Below, in pieces: positions 16,138-24,950 of a stretch of DNA of 64,000 nt (positions within the stretch are counted from its first letter, which is position 1; the number at the start of each line of letters is the position of its first letter). Source of the stretch: Leptospiraceae bacterium (GTDB lineage Bacteria > Spirochaetota > Leptospiria > Leptospirales > Leptospiraceae). The position numbers and the translations under genes are program-made. Location of the stretch: positions 344,001 through 408,000 of the forward strand of contig JABTUZ010000002.1 of NCBI GenBank assembly GCA_015075105.1, written 5' to 3'. The notes beneath the pieces were generated by a model. That model made no database searches. It was not told the DNA's origin and worked only from the letters and a program-made list of their open reading frames with translations.

Positions 16138-16470
16138 TCAGCCACTGATTTGCTTATATTCTTCTTCGCTAATAATCTGAAAATACGATGTCAACCCAGC
16201 TACTTTAAAAACTTTTTCAATAGGCGTTTTCATATTAGCAATTTTAAAATCCCCATTTAAAGTCTGAACAAAATTCAATTCCTTAATCAACATTCCAATC
16301 CCGGAAGAATCAATATAAGTCATTTTCTCAATGTTTATAATCACTCTATTGTTCTCAGAATTTATATTCTTTTCAATAAACGATTTAAAATCAGTTGAAG
16401 TATAAATATCGAGACTTCCGCTCAGGTCAATAATTGAAACATTTCCGGCTTTTCTTAATTTAATATCCAT
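16138..16470 (-). CDS. STAS-domain anti-sigma factor antagonist
   Basis: 110 residues, full STAS length. Clear features are VSIIDLSGSLDIYTS near the N-terminus and MTYIDSSGIGMLI around residues 51-63, whose serine would be the phosphorylation site. The protein would bind an anti-sigma kinase when unphosphorylated and free the sigma factor. It is convergent with the VWA gene, one base between the stops. No kinase gene is adjacent. Function in detail is inferred from the family. Confidence 0.88.
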   Translation of the reverse strand: MDIKLRKAGNVSIIDLSGSLDIYTSTDFKSFIEKNINSENNRVIINIEKMTYIDSSGIGMLIKELNFVQTLNGDFKIANMKTPIEKVFKVAGLTSYFQIISEEEYKQISG

Positions 16471-16634
16471 AGTTTACAATTCAAGATTTAACTGCTTCTC
16501 CAAACAAATTGGTATATAGATTAGGAGATTTATTAAAACCTGAATTTGCAAGCACTAAAATTTATGAAATATAAAAAATAGAAAGGAAAGCTAATTTAGG
16601 GGTTTTAGCAAAGTGTATTTCTTATAAATACAAA

Positions 16635-17468
16635 TTACCACTTTTCTAACAAAATTTTGCTATTTTGAATAGCTGTAGAGTAGCCTTTTTTAATATTTTC
16701 AATCCCTAAATTCATGCTATTCGGACCAACCGGCAAGGCGTTAGTTGTCAAGCGAATCAATTTAGTGTTTGTCTTTTCCGCTAGAATTTCTTTTAATTCC
16801 TTGGTTTCTTTTTCTATAATAGAAATTCCGGCACCAAGGGCATTTTTTAATTTTCCGGTTTTTCCTTTGCTATTTGTATTAATTTCGTGAATAAAAATTC
16901 GATCAATTTTCTTATCCAAAATAAGCTCCCGAATAGGTTCGTGGTCGCTCACCCCACCGTCTAAAAAATCCTCTCCTTCCATATTTTGTATTTCAAAAAG
17001 TAGAGGAAATGCAACTGAGCACATCACAGTTTCTAAAATATCTCCTTTTGTCCTTAACTCCCTTGTCCCTTTTGAAATATTAGATACAGCAATCCCCAAA
17101 GGAATGGAGAGATTTTCGATCCTCTTCCTTTTAAAATACGGATACAGCAGATTTCGAACTTTTTTACCGCTCAAAATTCCAGAATAGTTTTTAAGCCCCT
17201 GCCGAATCGGTTTTATGAATTGGGAAAAAGGATTACCTTCCCAAAAATCATTTTTTTGAATTTTTAGCATAACTTGAATAATTTCATTTGAAGGAATTTC
17301 AGCCGCATACAGAGCAGCTACCAAAGCACCGGCAGAGCACCCGGTAATTGCATCCGGTTTAAATTTTAATTCTTCCAGACCGGCGATAAATCCGGTATGG
17401 GCATAGAATCCGAAAAATGCTGAATTTAAGCAGAGCGCCTTTTTCTTTTTAAAAAATTTTAAAATCAA
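16635..17468 (-). CDS. Patatin-like phospholipase
   Basis: 277 residues. The nucleophile elbow is GCSAG (43-47, Ser45), and the catalytic Asp is in LDGGVSD (169-175), giving the Ser-Asp dyad of patatins and RssA-type bacterial proteins. The usual glycine-rich oxyanion loop is only partly kept as NSAFFGFYAHTGFIAGLEEL (15-34). Predicted to hydrolyse acyl esters of lipids in the cytoplasm or at the membrane. The start is TTG 17468; GGAAG lies further upstream than ideal. It follows the small gene at 17499 on the same strand. Confidence 0.85.
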   Translation of the reverse strand: MILKFFKKKKALCLNSAFFGFYAHTGFIAGLEELKFKPDAITGCSAGALVAALYAAEIPSNEIIQVMLKIQKNDFWEGNPFSQFIKPIRQGLKNYSGILSGKKVRNLLYPYFKRKRIENLSIPLGIAVSNISKGTRELRTKGDILETVMCSVAFPLLFEIQNMEGEDFLDGGVSDHEPIRELILDKKIDRIFIHEINTNSKGKTGKLKNALGAGISIIEKETKELKEILAEKTNTKLIRLTTNALPVGPNSMNLGIENIKKGYSTAIQNSKILLEKW

Positions 17469-17498
17469 GAATGCAAAAATTCTTCCTTTGAAGTAAGT

Positions 17499-17744
17499 TT
17501 AGGCAGTAATATCCAGAATACTCCCTCTGAGGCTAATATTCCCTTTTAGGAAATCTCTAAAATTATCCGGCTTTCCGAGAGCCATTTCTTTCATTTCGTT
17601 AAATTTTTCTTTAGAAAAAAATTGTTCCGGATCGGATTTTACTTTTTCAATTTTCGAGATCGGACGTTGTGGATATATTGGCTGAATATAAGTGACTGGC
17701 TCTTGGTTTGAGGAAATTTTTTGTACGCCTTCACCGAAGTTCAT
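17499..17744 (-). CDS. Hypothetical protein, 81 residues
   Basis: No family recognised. The opening MNFGEGVQKISSNQEPVTYI is followed by a Pro-rich part and a helical segment FSKEKFNEMKEMALGKPDNF. A GATAAT box lies six bases before ATG 17744, again the leaderless layout, although no good -35 is seen. It is divergent from holA, with 30 bases between starts. Probably conserved in the genus, but that is a guess. Confidence 0.6.
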   Translation of the reverse strand: MNFGEGVQKISSNQEPVTYIQPIYPQRPISKIEKVKSDPEQFFSKEKFNEMKEMALGKPDNFRDFLKGNISLRGSILDITA

Positions 17745-17774
17745 AATTATATTATCGGTTAATTTTTAGGGAAG

Positions 17775-18881
17775 ATGAGCGAATTAGAAAAAAAACAAAC
17801 TATTGAATATCAGGATTTATACGATTTATTTTTTAAAACTTCTGATAAATTGCCTTCTAAATTTCTATATGTCTCAGAAGATTCTTTTGAATTTGACCTT
17901 TTAGTGGATTATTATAAATCCATAATGAAAAAACAAGGTGCAGCTTTTGAAGTTGTAGTCTATGTTTCAGAAACCGGAGACCTTGAAAAATTTATTTCTG
18001 AATTGTTTAGCATGAATATGTTTTCGCAAAATAGGTTATGTGTTATAAAATCAGGAAGCGATTTTTTAAAACCCTTGCTGTCTTCAAATAAAGAAAAATA
18101 CTACGAAGAGTTAAAAGCCGGTTTGTCAAAAATCACTGATGAAACTATTTTACTTGTTCACTACGACTCCAAAGAAATTCCTTTGAAGTTGAAAAAACTT
18201 TTTTCTGATGGCGCAGGTTATATCAAGAGTAGAAATTATTTTCCAAATGAAGCAAGAAATTCTTTGGAAAGAATTCTGAAACACGAAAAAATTTCCATGG
18301 ATATAGATGCAATAGATGAATTTATTTATAAGACTCCACCTTCTTTCGGAACTTATCTTCGCAGCATAAAAAAACTAAAGTCATACTTTGGAAAAAAACA
18401 TTTTTCATTATTAGAAGTAAAAGAATTATTATCTGCAACTACAGATTACAATCCGGATCAATTAGTAGAGTTTTTATTTTCCAATAGTAGATTTGAATTT
18501 TTTAAAGAATTTTCAAAAATTCGACCGGACTCTACAGATACAGATAAATTGTATCTGAGACTACTAAACCGATTGCTGGAGAAAAATAATGAAATCAGAA
18601 AGGCAAAAATCTTGTTAAAAAAATTTCGTAGTAAAGACGATGAAAACGAATTCTATAAATTGATGGGAATGGAGTCTTATTCTCCTGCCAGAAAAAAATT
18701 CGTTCGATCCAAACTCATCCGAGAAACTGAAATTTTTAGCGATAAAGCAATTTCCTATTTATACGAATCCTTAATAGAAATGAACTTTCAATTTAAAGCA
18801 AGTTCAATTAAAGATAAGCAAAATTTTTATTTCATCCAGAAGATGGAAAAATTATTTTTAATATTGTCTGCAAATAATTAA
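17775..18881 (+). CDS. holA: DNA polymerase III delta subunit
   Basis: 368 residues, about the family length. Delta is the clamp-loader wrench that opens the beta clamp. The sequence ELFSMNMFSQNRLCVIKSG near residue 75 is typical of the delta N-terminal domain, and the middle and C-terminal helical collar is plausible (DYNPDQLVEFLF; RLLNRLLEKNNEIRKAKILL). ATG 17775 has AGGGAAG in front. Delta proteins diverge strongly, so the call depends on overall pattern and is reasonably secure. Confidence 0.75.
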   Translation: MSELEKKQTIEYQDLYDLFFKTSDKLPSKFLYVSEDSFEFDLLVDYYKSIMKKQGAAFEVVVYVSETGDLEKFISELFSMNMFSQNRLCVIKSGSDFLKPLLSSNKEKYYEELKAGLSKITDETILLVHYDSKEIPLKLKKLFSDGAGYIKSRNYFPNEARNSLERILKHEKISMDIDAIDEFIYKTPPSFGTYLRSIKKLKSYFGKKHFSLLEVKELLSATTDYNPDQLVEFLFSNSRFEFFKEFSKIRPDSTDTDKLYLRLLNRLLEKNNEIRKAKILLKKFRSKDDENEFYKLMGMESYSPARKKFVRSKLIRETEIFSDKAISYLYESLIEMNFQFKASSIKDKQNFYFIQKMEKLFLILSANN

Positions 18882-18900
18882 TTTTTTAGGAGTGTTACAA

Positions 18901-19212
18901 ATGGACGACAATCGTTTATTCAAGAGATTTAAAAAGAATAATTTAATAAAATTGTGTGTATCCGATAAAGAATTTTTTGGGAATCTGGAAGATATTAGCA
19001 TGATGGGGTGCTCTATAAAAACTGAAAATAAATTACAAATCGGAGAAGATATTGTTTTAGAATCTTATTTTTTTTCTGAAAAACTACCTTGTGAGGTTTT
19101 GAGATTGAATCAAGATGGAGAAGAAAATAAGTACGGTCTTAGATTTAATAATCTTTCAGAAAATATTGTAAAAGAAATTTATGATCTTATAACTGTAAAT
19201 GAAAATAGTTAG
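18901..19212 (+). CDS. PilZ domain protein
   Basis: 103 residues from ATG 18901, with AGGAG eight bases upstream; a GTG at 18892 overlaps that site and is less likely. RLFKRF near the N-terminus fits the RxxxR c-di-GMP motif, and DISMMGCSIKT the (D/N)xSxxG motif. GLRFNNLSE closes the barrel. Single PilZ proteins act as c-di-GMP receptors controlling motility or envelope processes. The gene sits between holA and galK on the same strand. Confidence 0.85.
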   Translation: MDDNRLFKRFKKNNLIKLCVSDKEFFGNLEDISMMGCSIKTENKLQIGEDIVLESYFFSEKLPCEVLRLNQDGEENKYGLRFNNLSENIVKEIYDLITVNENS

Positions 19213-19215
19213 ACC

Positions 19216-20370
19216 ATGTTACTTGATAAACAAGGATTAGAAAATTTACTTATTCAAAAGTTTGGAGATTCAACTCACCCTATTCGATTCTTTCAAGCAC
19301 CTGCAAGAATCAACATCATTGGTGAGCATGTAGATTATCTTGGAGGTTTGGTTTTACCTGCAGCTATTAGTTTTTTTACGAATGTAGCAATACGAAAAAG
19401 AGACGATTCATTTATAAATTTATATTCAGTTCAATTTTCTGAAACAGTAAACATAAACTCATTGGAAACTAATAAATTTTTTCCTTGGGTAAATTATATC
19501 ATAGGCGTGGTCATAGAAATTAAAAAACTTGCTAATCAAGAAATAGGCTTTGAGCTAATCATTGACGGAAATATTCCACAAGGTGCAGGTCTATCTTCTT
19601 CGGCATCACTTGAAGTAGCAGTCGGGAGATCTATTTCTGAAATTTTTCATCTCAATTTATCAAAAGAAGACATTGCAGTTATTGGTCAAAAAGCAGAAAA
19701 TAATTTTGTAGGCATGAAATGCGGTATAATGGATCAATTTATTATTTCGGTAGGAAAAAAAAATAACTGCATACTTTTAAATACAATCACGCTCGAATTT
19801 ACCTATCACAACTTTTATTTGCAAGGATACGAATGGACTCTTATCCACTCCGGTGTAAAACATTCTCTCAAAGACAGCGAATACAATACAAGACGAAAAG
19901 AATGTGAATCTGCATTGAACAAAATTCAAAAAAAATTTCCCCAGATGCAAAATTTATACAATTCAGACATTTTTACGGAGTACGATAATCTTGGCTTAAC
20001 AAAGGAAGAGCTAAATAGAGTGCGTCATGTTTTGGGCGAAAAAAAAAGAACTAAAGAAATATTAAAGCATTTTAAAGAAAAAAATCCTGAACTCGTAGGG
20101 CAAGTTTTGTATGAAACTCACAAATCTCTTTCAGAATTGTTTGAAGTTTCCTGCATAGAAACAAACCACATTGTTGCTTTCTTAAAAAACTCAAAGATAA
20201 CCGGAGCAAGGATGATAGGAGGAGGTTTCGGCGGGTGCATTCTTGTTCTTTGCAAATTGGGAGAACTTGAGAAAATCCGAAATAGTCTAATTTCTGATTA
20301 TCAAAATACTTTTGGTATAGAATTGCACTTTCTGAATTTTGAAATTTGTGACGGCGTAAAAGAATTTTAG
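19216..20370 (+). CDS. galK: Galactokinase (GHMP family)
   Basis: 384 residues. The three GHMP signatures are present: RINIIGEHVDYLGG (31-44), the galactokinase signature; GAGLSSSASLEVA near 125, the phosphate loop; and GARMIGGGFGGCIL near 330. The enzyme phosphorylates galactose at C1 in the Leloir pathway. No galT or galE is adjacent, so another sugar such as arabinose or N-acetylgalactosamine is possible. ATG 19216 follows PilZ by three bases. Confidence 0.92.
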   Translation: MLLDKQGLENLLIQKFGDSTHPIRFFQAPARINIIGEHVDYLGGLVLPAAISFFTNVAIRKRDDSFINLYSVQFSETVNINSLETNKFFPWVNYIIGVVIEIKKLANQEIGFELIIDGNIPQGAGLSSSASLEVAVGRSISEIFHLNLSKEDIAVIGQKAENNFVGMKCGIMDQFIISVGKKNNCILLNTITLEFTYHNFYLQGYEWTLIHSGVKHSLKDSEYNTRRKECESALNKIQKKFPQMQNLYNSDIFTEYDNLGLTKEELNRVRHVLGEKKRTKEILKHFKEKNPELVGQVLYETHKSLSELFEVSCIETNHIVAFLKNSKITGARMIGGGFGGCILVLCKLGELEKIRNSLISDYQNTFGIELHFLNFEICDGVKEF

Positions 20371-20381
20371 AGGAGAAATTC

Positions 20382-21002
20382 TTGGAATCCTACAAAGAAT
20401 TTATACAAACTCTATCTAATTGCAAAATTTGTCCTAAGATGATTGGCCCTCCAATTATAGGCTCAGTTCAAAATACCAAAATTATCAGCATTGGACAAGC
20501 ACCCGGAATCCACGAAAAACGTTTTATGAAACCATTCTCTTATACCGCAGGAAAAACTTTGTTTCGATGGCTGCAAAGTATAGGTATTGAAGAAGAAGAT
20601 TTCAGGAATAAAGTAAATATGTCTGCCATGTGTAGATGTTTTCCCGGAAAAGAAAAAAATGGGGACAGAAAACCGTCTCGTATCGAAATTCAAAACTGCT
20701 CACAATATTTAGAATTTGAATTCAAACACCACAAGCCTGAATTAGTTATTCCTATCGGAAAATTAGCAATAGATTTAACAATGGAAAAAAATTTAAACTA
20801 TAAATTAAAAAATGTTGTAGGGAAAAAATTTGAAAGAACAATATTTGGAATTTCCTCCGATTGGATTCCACTTCCTCACCCATCCGGTTTAAATGTTTGG
20901 AATCACACTAAAGAAGGAAAAGAATTAATAGAGAAAGCCTTAGACTTAATCAAAAATCATAAAAGTATTCAAGAGATATTTTTTCCCAAGCACGTTGAAT
21001 GA
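20382..21002 (+). CDS. Uracil-DNA glycosylase family protein, Fe-S type
   Basis: 206 residues from TTG 20382 behind AGGAG. Cys14 and Cys17 (CKIC), plus CRC near residue 85, fit the 4Fe-4S site of family 4/5 UDGs. Motif A is GQAPGIHE (38-45) and motif B PHPSG near 168. Family enzymes excise uracil or deaminated bases; the Gly-Gln-Ala-Pro form departs a little from the usual GEAPG. It overlaps the following photoproduct-lyase gene by four bases (ATGA), making a repair pair. Confidence 0.88.
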   Translation: MESYKEFIQTLSNCKICPKMIGPPIIGSVQNTKIISIGQAPGIHEKRFMKPFSYTAGKTLFRWLQSIGIEEEDFRNKVNMSAMCRCFPGKEKNGDRKPSRIEIQNCSQYLEFEFKHHKPELVIPIGKLAIDLTMEKNLNYKLKNVVGKKFERTIFGISSDWIPLPHPSGLNVWNHTKEGKELIEKALDLIKNHKSIQEIFFPKHVE

Positions 21003-21988
21003 AATTTTCACATATCTATATTGAAACTAAAGCAATTGATTATCCGATTGCAAAATCTATACTAGAAAAAATAAAAGAAACTCCTCTCATTCAAATTAAA
21101 AACTACAAAGATGTATTCAATCGCTCAAAGCAAGATTTTACATTACAAAAAAAATTCCCAAAGCTAATCCTTGCAAAAAAGGAGAGCCAATTTCTTTATG
21201 AAGGCTCCAAACTCACCCCTGATTTTGGAAACAAAAATTTTTTCTACAATTCTTTAGTGTTTAACTGCATCTATAATTGTGACTATTGCTATTTACAAGG
21301 GATGTATCCTTCTGCCTATATAGTTATTTTTGTAAATATTGAAGATTTTTTTTCTTCTATCGAAGATAAACTAAACAGCTCAAGTATCTATTTGAGTGCA
21401 TCTTATGACACCGATCTTCTTGCATTTGAAAAAATTTATCCTTTTGTATCGCAATGGATTGAGTTTGCCCGAAAAACTTCCGGTCTTCTTGTCGAAATTA
21501 GAACAAAAAGTTCCAATTTCAAAGAAATTCAAAATATTTCACCTACAGAAAATATTATTTTAGCATGGACACTTTCACCAAAATCCATTATTCAATCTTA
21601 TGAAAACAAAACTCCAACCTTAAATCAAAGATTAAATAGTGCGTTAGCCGCAATCAATGCCGGGTGGAAGGTTCGGCTCTGTTTTGATCCGGTTCTTATA
21701 ATTCCTAACTATGAGTTCATCTATAAAGAATTTTTTAAGCAAGTTTTTTCGGTCATTCCTGAAAATAAAATTTTAGATATTTCCACAGGTGTATTTAGAA
21801 TTAATTCTGACTACCACAAAAAAATTCAAAAGTTTCGTATGGACTCTGATATTTTATTTTATAATTTTGAAGAATTTGAAGGAATCATTTCTTATCCTGA
21901 AAAAACAATCTCGAATACAAAAGATTTTCTATACCAAGAGTTAAAAAAGTACTCGGATAAAAAAATAGATTTCACTAATCCTTTTTAG
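20999..21988 (+). CDS. Spore photoproduct lyase-like radical SAM protein
   Basis: 329 residues. The cluster motif is CIYNCDYC (Cys90, Cys94, Cys97), the C-x3-C-x2-C of radical SAM enzymes, followed by YLQGMYPSAY as in SPL proteins. LSASYDTDLLAFE and VRLCFDPVLIIPNYE are also SPL-like. SPL repairs the UV lesion of spore DNA; homologues in non-spore-formers have no firm role. Coupled to the UDG gene. A DNA-repair job is likely but inferred. Confidence 0.85.
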   Translation: MKFSHIYIETKAIDYPIAKSILEKIKETPLIQIKNYKDVFNRSKQDFTLQKKFPKLILAKKESQFLYEGSKLTPDFGNKNFFYNSLVFNCIYNCDYCYLQGMYPSAYIVIFVNIEDFFSSIEDKLNSSSIYLSASYDTDLLAFEKIYPFVSQWIEFARKTSGLLVEIRTKSSNFKEIQNISPTENIILAWTLSPKSIIQSYENKTPTLNQRLNSALAAINAGWKVRLCFDPVLIIPNYEFIYKEFFKQVFSVIPENKILDISTGVFRINSDYHKKIQKFRMDSDILFYNFEEFEGIISYPEKTISNTKDFLYQELKKYSDKKIDFTNPF

Positions 21989-22014
21989 TTTTCTTGGAAT
22001 AAAATTTAATGTCT

Positions 22015-22902
22015 TTATGAACTGTTATGAATTCTAAAATTTGGTTTTTGATTTTTGCTAAATCTTCTTACTTCAAAATGTAGATGATTTCCTGTAGCTC
22101 TTCCGGTATTTCCCACTTCGCCTATCTTATCCCCCCTCTTAACTTTCTGCCCCTTCTTAACAAAAAATTTACTCAAATGACCATATCTCGTTTCAAAACC
22201 TAAAGCGTGTTTTATGATCACTAAATTTCCATAACCGTTTTGTTTATTGGAAATTATAATTTCACCATCGGCAGACGCATACACGTCGGTTCCTTTTTCT
22301 GCTGCTATATCAATTCCACCATGAAAGGTTTTTTTATTTGTAAACGGATCTTTTCTAAAACCATAAGGAGAAGACTGCACTCCATCATCCAATGGCTTCA
22401 TAAAAGCCAATCCATAAAAAAATGACTTTTCTGTTTTTTCTAAACCACGCCCGGGAATAAACCATTCATTCCTATCTTTATCAAAAATTAAAATATTTTT
22501 GGGAATTGAATATTTTTCTGATAAGGTTTTCCTACTTTTTAAGGATTCATCTAAACCGGATCTATCGTAAACCCCTCGCATATTCGGAATCAGAAGAGTC
22601 ATGCCTGTATATAAATCTTTTGGATTAGAAAGTGAATTTACCGAGGAAAGAGTATCCAAATCCATTCCTGTTCGCGCCATGATAATGAAAAAATTGTCTT
22701 TATGTTCAACCTTATATTTATAAAATTTTAGTTCTGTTAAATTAGAATCACTCGGGCTAGATTTTGAGGCTTTCAAATTATAGCGAACATCTTCTCTCAA
22801 CTTTTGCAATAGTTTATTAGAATATTCTAAATTCCCCAATGGAATAACTGAAAAAGAATACAACGCAGAAAAATGTATTAGAATAAGAAATAGAATTTTC
22901 AC
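22015..22902 (-). CDS. Exported M23 metallopeptidase with LysM-like segment
   Basis: The open frame reaches 23100, but GTG 22902 is preferred: it begins a signal peptide (VKILFLILIHFSALYSFS) with AGAAAG upstream and avoids overlap with the divergent protease gene. A LysM-like stretch YKVEHKDNFFIIMARTGMDLDTL is followed by YTGMTLLIPN. The M23 domain has the metal ligands in FHGGIDIAAEKGTDV and HLHFEVRR, plus YGHLSKFFVKKGQ. Predicted cell-wall endopeptidase at the septum or envelope. Confidence 0.85.
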   Translation of the reverse strand: MKILFLILIHFSALYSFSVIPLGNLEYSNKLLQKLREDVRYNLKASKSSPSDSNLTELKFYKYKVEHKDNFFIIMARTGMDLDTLSSVNSLSNPKDLYTGMTLLIPNMRGVYDRSGLDESLKSRKTLSEKYSIPKNILIFDKDRNEWFIPGRGLEKTEKSFFYGLAFMKPLDDGVQSSPYGFRKDPFTNKKTFHGGIDIAAEKGTDVYASADGEIIISNKQNGYGNLVIIKHALGFETRYGHLSKFFVKKGQKVKRGDKIGEVGNTGRATGNHLHFEVRRFSKNQKPNFRIHNSS

Positions 22903-22978
22903 TATTCTTTCTATCGGATTAATCGAAAAAAACAATGACTTAAAAATGCAACTTACAAAACTTGTAATCGGAAATCCA

Positions 22979-23842
22979 ATGGAAGAAACTACAAAACCAC
23001 CGACTTCATTAATCGTTAAAATTGCATTAACACATTTGACTTTAATATTTTTCTGCCAGATTCTATTGTTTTTACTATTGAGATTGAGTATTTTAACCAT
23101 TACACTCCAAACAAGACTTCCTGATAATATTCTCGAAATGGATAAATCGGAAAGAGAAACATCTCAAAAGGAAATTGTAGAAAAATTTCAAAAAGAAGCT
23201 GAAAAGAATCCCGAAAAAATTTCTTCCGAATATTTTGAACTTGCGTTAGGCGAAAAGCCCGGCTTACTATTTTGGAATAGTCTTCTTTGGGCAATTTCTT
23301 TCCTACCAATTACTTACTATATTTTAAAAAAAACCGGAGCAAAATTAAATCTACTTTCTGACGATCTTAACTTTGGTTCTATCAGTACCGGAGTTATGGC
23401 AGGGTTTTCTGTATTTTTCTTAGTCAGTTCTATTTCTCTTATACTCCTAATTATTGGATACAAACCCAAAGGAAATTTTTTTCAGACTGCATTATTTAAA
23501 AATCTTAAAGATAACACCTATCTGCTTGCATGGTCAATTTATAGCATAGGTATCATTACCGGAATAATCGAAGAATGGTTTTTTAGAGGATTTTTGCTTA
23601 CTCACTTTATTGGTATTTCTGCAACAAGAATCGGTCTAGCAATTACTTCAGCCATTTTTGGAGCTGTGCATTATTCTCCTGAAGCGTCACCCGTCATTCC
23701 AATCATATTAAGTTTTGTAGGATTTTGCTTTGGATATTTTTATATCAGAACCAGAAATATTTGGGTTTCAATTTCTGCACATGCAACATATAATTCACTC
23801 GGACTGCTATTGGCATTTTTTCTTGGAGAAAAAGTGGTATGA
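22979..23842 (+). CDS. CPBP family intramembrane metalloprotease
   Basis: 287 residues from ATG 22979; an upstream in-frame ATG at 22946 is possible. Several transmembrane helices. The abortive-infection/CAAX-protease motifs are present in order: EEWFFRG near residue 198, FGAVHYSPEA near 222, and HATYNSLG near the end. Family members cleave membrane proteins or peptides, or mature bacteriocins; the substrate here is unknown. It overlaps the next gene by four bases. Confidence 0.9.
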   Translation: MEETTKPPTSLIVKIALTHLTLIFFCQILLFLLLRLSILTITLQTRLPDNILEMDKSERETSQKEIVEKFQKEAEKNPEKISSEYFELALGEKPGLLFWNSLLWAISFLPITYYILKKTGAKLNLLSDDLNFGSISTGVMAGFSVFFLVSSISLILLIIGYKPKGNFFQTALFKNLKDNTYLLAWSIYSIGIITGIIEEWFFRGFLLTHFIGISATRIGLAITSAIFGAVHYSPEASPVIPIILSFVGFCFGYFYIRTRNIWVSISAHATYNSLGLLLAFFLGEKVV

Positions 23843-24573
23843 AAAAGAAAATTTTAATTCTTGTTTCGCTATTTATTTTTTCAATACAAAATCTTTTCTC
23901 TGCTGAAATTATAGAAACTACTTCAACTGTAGAAGATATGAATATTCAAATACTAAAAATCTTGAGTCGAGTTACCGAAGACAAATTTCACTCACCTGAT
24001 AAAACCGGAGGATTTATACACCGGTACACAGACAATTTTTTTTCTCCATTCAACTTTAATATCTATATAGGTAAAATTAATAAAAATTCTCTTGATGCAA
24101 TTATTCGTATCGAATCGCCCAGAAAAGGAGAAGCAAAAGTTCTCAGAAGAATCATTGAATCTGAAATACTAAAAAACCCAGATAGATCTGGTAAAGGAGT
24201 CACGACAAAAAGTCATATTCTGTCCCAACTTTTTAACGTCGTAACACCAGCCGCAAGTGTGTACTACAACTCCAGAAATTCTCCCTTTTATTACGACAAC
24301 GATGCCTCTAAAAAAATCCTACTCTATGTTCTTGCCGACATCTTGCTCGTCGGTGGCGCTTATTATTATGCAGATAAAACAAATACGAAAAAAAAGACAC
24401 TAGACGATCTATTTCTGAAAAAAGGGCCCTCTTACGGATTTTTTGAAATGAAAAACAGTGGAATTATTATGGCTGCTTTAGCTTCGACCAGAATTATTAG
24501 AATGTTTGGTGCTGCAAGTGAAACTGCTGCACAAAATAGGATGGCTGAACTATCTTATACATTTAAATTCTAA
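23839..24573 (+). CDS. Exported protein of unknown function
   Basis: 244 residues. A signal peptide (MKKKILILVSLFIFSIQNLF, then SAE) is clear. The mature part holds a basic region and a later hydrophobic segment ILLYVLADILLVGGAYYYAD followed by Lys-rich KTNTKKKTLDD. No family recognised. Translationally coupled to the CPBP protease through an ATGA overlap, which hints at a linked envelope function. Confidence 0.65.
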   Translation: MKKKILILVSLFIFSIQNLFSAEIIETTSTVEDMNIQILKILSRVTEDKFHSPDKTGGFIHRYTDNFFSPFNFNIYIGKINKNSLDAIIRIESPRKGEAKVLRRIIESEILKNPDRSGKGVTTKSHILSQLFNVVTPAASVYYNSRNSPFYYDNDASKKILLYVLADILLVGGAYYYADKTNTKKKTLDDLFLKKGPSYGFFEMKNSGIIMAALASTRIIRMFGAASETAAQNRMAELSYTFKF

Positions 24574-24628
24574 ATAAGAAATCTTTACATTTTCTGACTA
24601 TTGTATAAATTCTACTTGGAAATAGAAA

Positions 24629-24949
24629 ATGAAACCTTGTATTGCATATATTACAACTAAGAATAAGCAAGAAGCAAAAAAACTCGGTAAATTACTTGTA
24701 GAAAAAAATATCGTGGCTTGTATCAATATTTTTAATAATATAAATTCTATATATTCATGGGAAGGAAAAATAATGGATGAGAAGGAAACTGTAATCATCG
24801 CAAAAACTCGTGAATCCAATACAGAAAAATTAGTGCGATTTGTAAAAGAAAATCATTCATACACCTGCCCCTGTGTTATCATAGTTCCTATTGTAAATGG
24901 AAATCCAGAATATTTAGACTGGATTATACAAGAGACTCATCTACACTAA
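24629..24949 (+). CDS. cutA: Divalent-cation tolerance protein CutA
   Basis: 106 residues, the standard length. ITTKNKQEAKKLGKLLVEK, then NIVACINIF, the SIYSWEGKI core and YTCPCVIIVPIVNGNPEYLDWI near the C-terminus are all hallmark CutA segments. CutA forms trimers and has been linked to copper tolerance in E. coli, but the general role is still unclear. It ends one base before the next gene, so co-transcription is likely. The copper operon is far away at 43517. Confidence 0.93.
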   Translation: MKPCIAYITTKNKQEAKKLGKLLVEKNIVACINIFNNINSIYSWEGKIMDEKETVIIAKTRESNTEKLVRFVKENHSYTCPCVIIVPIVNGNPEYLDWIIQETHLH

Positions 24950-24950
24950 T

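Noticed and set aside
22903-23100. Longer N-terminus for the M23 peptidase
   Set aside because: The extra part overlaps the divergent protease start and lacks a signal peptide; GTG 22902 starts a good one.
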